64,000 nt of DNA from Saprospiraceae bacterium (GTDB taxonomy: Bacteria; Bacteroidota; Bacteroidia; Chitinophagales; Saprospiraceae), in the NCBI GenBank assembly GCA_020629515.1, contig JAHDDE010000003.1, positions 62,001 to 126,000 of the forward strand, written 5' to 3'. A program made the translations under genes and the position numbers. Each line of letters opens with the position of its first letter. Positions within the stretch are counted from its first letter, which is position 1. Shown one piece after another: positions 63,500 to 64,000 of the stretch. Below the pieces are notes generated by a model. The model was not told the DNA's origin. It saw nothing but the letters and a program-made list of their open reading frames with translations, and made no database searches.

Positions 63500-64000
63500 C
63501 TAATTAGCCACATCAGATAAAAATTTAAGCCTAACTAATCGAATCTCTTCGAGTGTGATATCGTCTTCTTTGAGTTCATTGTAAGCTGCATCAATTGACT
63601 CGCTCTCGGCCTCATTAAAATAATCATAAATGTCCTCCATAACATCCTCATCCATATTATCCTCAAGATAGTAGTTGATATCTAATTTGGTCCCTGATAA
63701 GACTATCATATCCATCTCATCTAACAAATCATCCATCTTCAACTCTACGGATTGCGCTATATCCTCTAATGGAAGTTTACGATCTACTCCAAGTATTATG
63801 GATACTTTAGATTTGGATTTATTCGCCACCTGCTTAACGACGAAGTCACTTGGTTTTTCGATCTCATTTTCTTCGACATAATCTTTGATCAACTCGATAA
63901 AAGGACCACCATACTTAATTGCTTTTCCTTTACTTACACCAGAAATATTAGCCATATCATCAATAGAAGTAGGATAATACGTAGCCATATCTTGAAGCGA
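63500..64000 (-). CDS. recQ: RecQ family DNA helicase, C-terminal part only
   Basis: The frame is open to the right edge, giving about 166 residues from SLQDMATYYP to VAN. It matches the RecQ C-terminus of Bacteroidota: HRDC domain (MATYYPTSIDDMANISGVSK, then YGGPFIELIKDYVEENEIEK) and the following acidic tail with SGTKLDINYYLEDNMDEDV and EEIRLVRLKFLSDVAN. The helicase core lies beyond the window; an internal Met near the edge is not the true start. aroQ follows six bases after the stop. Confidence 0.9.
   Translation of the reverse strand, partial: SLQDMATYYPTSIDDMANISGVSKGKAIKYGGPFIELIKDYVEENEIEKPSDFVVKQVANKSKSKVSIILGVDRKLPLEDIAQSVELKMDDLLDEMDMIVLSGTKLDINYYLEDNMDEDVMEDIYDYFNEAESESIDAAYNELKEDDITLEEIRLVRLKFLSDVAN

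Noticed and set aside
1-64000. Search for tRNA, rRNA, CRISPR arrays, insertion sequences and prophage genes
   Set aside because: No intergenic gap shows a tRNA cloverleaf pattern, repeat-spacer array, transposase, integrase or phage structural gene.

Overview
The window looks like a chromosomal segment of an AT-rich member of the Bacteroidota. The signs are a type IX secretion lipoprotein of the SprE/PorW type, two PorP/SprF family proteins, GSCFA, DUF5916 and MbnP proteins, and several promoter-like sites of the form TTG/TTTG-N19-22-TAnnTTTG, which is the primary sigma factor signature of this phylum. A class below that (Saprospiria, Chitinophagia or Cytophagia) is only a guess. I found no rRNA, tRNA, CRISPR array, insertion sequence or prophage. 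Genes are dense, often overlapping by 1-40 bases, and both strands are used.

Layout. 1-2455: YtrA-type operon (ATPase, permease, GntR regulator, truncated membrane protein) with a visible operator. 2534-4452: kynureninase and an ECF sigma factor. 4637-8545: a three-gene nitric-oxide signalling operon (H-NOX sensor, hybrid kinase with PAS, receiver and Hpt domains, LytTR response regulator). 8763-18018: a putative exopolysaccharide synthesis and export locus (TPR/YaiO outer-membrane protein, GT4 glycosyltransferase, membrane-anchored GH5-like hydrolase, Ig-like lipoprotein, large GT-C-like membrane protein). 18175-23311: a DUF5916 barrel protein, MbnP-like lipoprotein, cystathionine gamma-synthase/lyase and HU. 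23510-27669: a peptide-type ABC importer. 27754-29959: TIGR01777 oxidoreductase, HAD protein, M23 peptidase. 30153-36712: SprE-like lipoprotein, AtpI/AtpZ-like proteins with a bactofilin, and tandem PorP/SprF proteins. 36819-43740: GSCFA protein, amidohydrolase with GbsR regulator, HEAT-cyclophilin lipoprotein, epimerase, AnmK. 43811-51166: TetR-controlled tripartite RND efflux operon ending with PdxH. 51273-56160: SulP transporter, porin, ammonium transporter with PII protein. 56315-64000: helical protein of unknown function, YugP-type protease, SerS, Rho, L34, RNase P protein, a secreted unknown, AroQ and the C-terminal part of RecQ.

The best candidates for little-described biology are the 8.8-18 kb polysaccharide locus, which joins a PgaA-like TPR plus barrel exporter to an unusual set of enzymes; the H-NOX/hybrid kinase/LytTR operon; and compact control signals. 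The clearest of these are an rpmH promoter whose -7 element sits in the loop of the rho terminator, a bidirectional terminator whose loop holds both stop codons of convergent genes, and -7 elements placed within a few bases of start codons. All functions are read from sequence by recognition of families and motifs; no search or structure prediction was run.
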